DNA from: Chitiniphilus shinanonensis DSM 23277
Lineage (GTDB): Bacteria; Pseudomonadota; Gammaproteobacteria; Burkholderiales; Chitinibacteraceae
Length of the DNA: 64,000 bases
Assembly: GCF_000374805.1 (NCBI RefSeq)
Contig: NZ_KB895336.1
Coordinates: forward strand, 1 to 64,000
Direction of reading: 5' to 3'
Shown here: in pieces, positions 62,629-64,000 of the stretch
Layout: each line of letters opens with the position of its first letter
Position numbering within the stretch: the stretch's first letter is position 1
Notes under the pieces: model-generated
Databases searched by the model: none
What the model was told of the DNA's origin: nothing
What the model saw: only the letters and a program-made list of their open reading frames with translations
Made by a program: the position numbers and the translations under genes

Positions 62629-64000
62629 ACCTGCTTCCGCTTGCCGCGCGCAACCTGCTGCGCAACCGCCGCCGTTCCGCCACCACCCTGTTCGCCATGA
62701 TGGTGGGCGCGATGGCGATCCTGTTGTTCGGCGGCTACGCCCGCAACATCAACCTGGGTTTGCAGACCGGCTTCGTGCAGCACGCCGGGCACCTGCAGAT
62801 CCAGCACCGCGACTACTTCCTGTTCGGCAACGGCAATCCCGCCGCCTACGGCATCGCCGACTACCGGCGCATCGTCGATCTGGTGGAACACGACCCGGTG
62901 CTGAAACCGATGCTCAAGGTGGCCACACCCACGCTCAGCCTGGGCGGCATCGCCGGCAACTACGCCGCCGGCGTCTCGCGCACCGTGATCGGCGGCGGCG
63001 TGGTGGTGGCCGACCAGAACCGCATGCGGCAATGGAACGACTACGGCTTCCCCATCGTGTTCAAGCCGATGCGCCTGACCGGCACCGCGCCGGACGCGGC
63101 GGTGATCGGCACCGGCGTGGCGCGGGTGCTGCAACTGTGCGGGCCGCTGGCGGTGCGCCATTGCCCGACCCCGCACGTGGAACAGGCCAGCGGCGCCGAC
63201 CTGCCGGGCGACATCGCCGCCCTGGCCGGCGAGGCGCAGGCACAACGCGCGCCGCGCCAGGCGACCACCATCGAACTGCTGGCCGCCAACGCCCACGGCG
63301 CGCCCAACGTGGCCCGCCTGAACGTGGTCGCCGCCGTGCCGCAAGGCGTCAAGGAGCTGGACGACATGATCGTGCAGCTGCATTTCGCCGCCGCGCAGAA
63401 GCTGGTGTACGGCGGCGACACGCCCAAGGCCACCGCCGTGGTGCTGCAACTGGCGCACACCAGCCAGATTCCCGCCGCCCGCGCCCGCCTGGAGCAGTTG
63501 CTGGCGCAGCACTTCCCCGGCCAGCCGCTGACCGTGCTCGACTACGCCACCCTCAATCCGTCCTACGGCCAGATCGTCGGCATGTTCGGCGCCATCTTCG
63601 GCTTCATCGCGCTGCTGATCGGGGTGATCGTGCTGTTCACGGTCAGCAACACCATGAGCATGGCGGTGGTCGAGCGCACCGTGGAGATCGGCACCCTGCG
63701 CGCCATCGGCCTGCGCCGCGCCGGCATCCGCCGCCTGTTCGTGATCGAGGGCCTGCTGCTGGGCCTGGCCGGCAGCATCGCCGGCGTGCTGGCGGCCCTG
63801 GCCGCCGCCTGGGCCATCAACCACGCCGGCCTGAGCTGGATGCCGCCGGGCAACGTCGAGCCGGTACCGCTGACGGTGCGGGTGTGGGGCGAATACACCA
63901 TGATCCTGTCGACGCTGCTGGGCCTGACCCTGGTGGCAGGCATCTCCGCCTGGTGGCCGGCCCGCCGCGCAGCGCGACTGGAGATCGTCGACGCCCTGCG
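62625..64000 (+). CDS. FtsX-like ABC permease, 3' partial
   Basis: The frame begins [21 protein letters not shown] at ATG 62625 and remains open for 458 residues to the edge of the window, so the end is missing. There is one helix near residue 25, a large periplasmic domain, then three helices from about residue 320 ([35 protein letters not shown] and a third near 430). The FtsX signature [20 protein letters not shown] is clear. The last visible residues [14 protein letters not shown] are near the normal C-terminus, so only a few codons are missing. Together with the ATPase it forms a lipoprotein/lipid-type exporter. Confidence 0.92.
   Translation, partial: MNLLPLAARNLLRNRRRSATTLFAMMVGAMAILLFGGYARNINLGLQTGFVQHAGHLQIQHRDYFLFGNGNPAAYGIADYRRIVDLVEHDPVLKPMLKVATPTLSLGGIAGNYAAGVSRTVIGGGVVVADQNRMRQWNDYGFPIVFKPMRLTGTAPDAAVIGTGVARVLQLCGPLAVRHCPTPHVEQASGADLPGDIAALAGEAQAQRAPRQATTIELLAANAHGAPNVARLNVVAAVPQGVKELDDMIVQLHFAAAQKLVYGGDTPKATAVVLQLAHTSQIPAARARLEQLLAQHFPGQPLTVLDYATLNPSYGQIVGMFGAIFGFIALLIGVIVLFTVSNTMSMAVVERTVEIGTLRAIGLRRAGIRRLFVIEGLLLGLAGSIAGVLAALAAAWAINHAGLSWMPPGNVEPVPLTVRVWGEYTMILSTLLGLTLVAGISAWWPARRAARLEIVDAL

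Overview
The window is chromosomal DNA of a GC-rich Gram-negative bacterium, most likely a betaproteobacterium. I lean towards Neisseriales-type relatives, but that placement is an impression from gene order and protein style, not a measured result. Supporting observations are the cysE-iscR-iscS-iscU-iscA-hscB-hscA-fdx-iscX order, the rsmI/lpoA-yraN-diaA-BON locus, outer-membrane proteins (autotransporter barrel, lipoproteins), EnvC/CtpA envelope genes and a DUF2322 gene. Almost everything is single-copy housekeeping sequence. Accessory traces are limited to an IS3-type transposase remnant, several families of intergenic repeats and one AT-richer islet.

Layout. 1-1.7 kb: end of an autotransporter, transposase scar and tRNA-Thr. 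1.7-3.7 kb: DUF2322 protein, secreted EF-hand protein and a degenerate HD-GYP protein. 4.0-11.2 kb (minus strand): iron-sulfur cluster assembly operon headed by cysE and iscR, with a YbaK-type deacylase inserted before iscX; an IscR-type operator overlaps the iscR promoter. 11.3-24.5 kb: glycogen cluster, with an alpha-glucosidase on the minus strand divergent from glgB-glgX-pgm-glgC-glgA-glgP. Together these make ADP-glucose, polymerise and branch it, phosphorolyse and debranch it, and interconvert Glc-1-P and Glc-6-P. 24.5-31.3 kb: Nudix hydrolase, diguanylate cyclase, small unknowns, an XRE regulator with a palindrome at its promoter and a membrane acyltransferase. 31.4-32.7 kb: AT-richer islet and tRNA-Leu. 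32.7-36.5 kb: rsmI divergent from lpoA-yraN-diaA-BON lipoprotein. 36.5-40.3 kb: tesA divergent from a YbbA/YbbP exporter pair. 40.4-45 kb: three long palindromic repeats around a small membrane protein gene, recQ and argS. 45-50.2 kb: Do-type protease, PIG-L deacetylase and two TerC-like membrane proteins. 50.3-53.6 kb: tatD, a catalytically degenerate TrpRS homologue, a ThiF/MoeB-family enzyme and a small unknown. 53.8-58.2 kb: gpmI-envC-ctpA. 58.3-64 kb: ArsR regulator, a 47-codon gene with a long leader, an AraC regulator, ynfA, argJ and the start of an ABC exporter whose permease runs off the window.

The most unusual items are the TrpRS-like protein that has lost both ATP-binding signatures yet keeps the fold end to end, the inverted pair of ~150-bp palindromic repeats bracketing a 107-aa membrane protein gene, a perfect 20-bp inverted repeat spanning the iscS-iscU gap, and the orphan 47-aa gene with its own promoter, ~175-nt leader and terminator.
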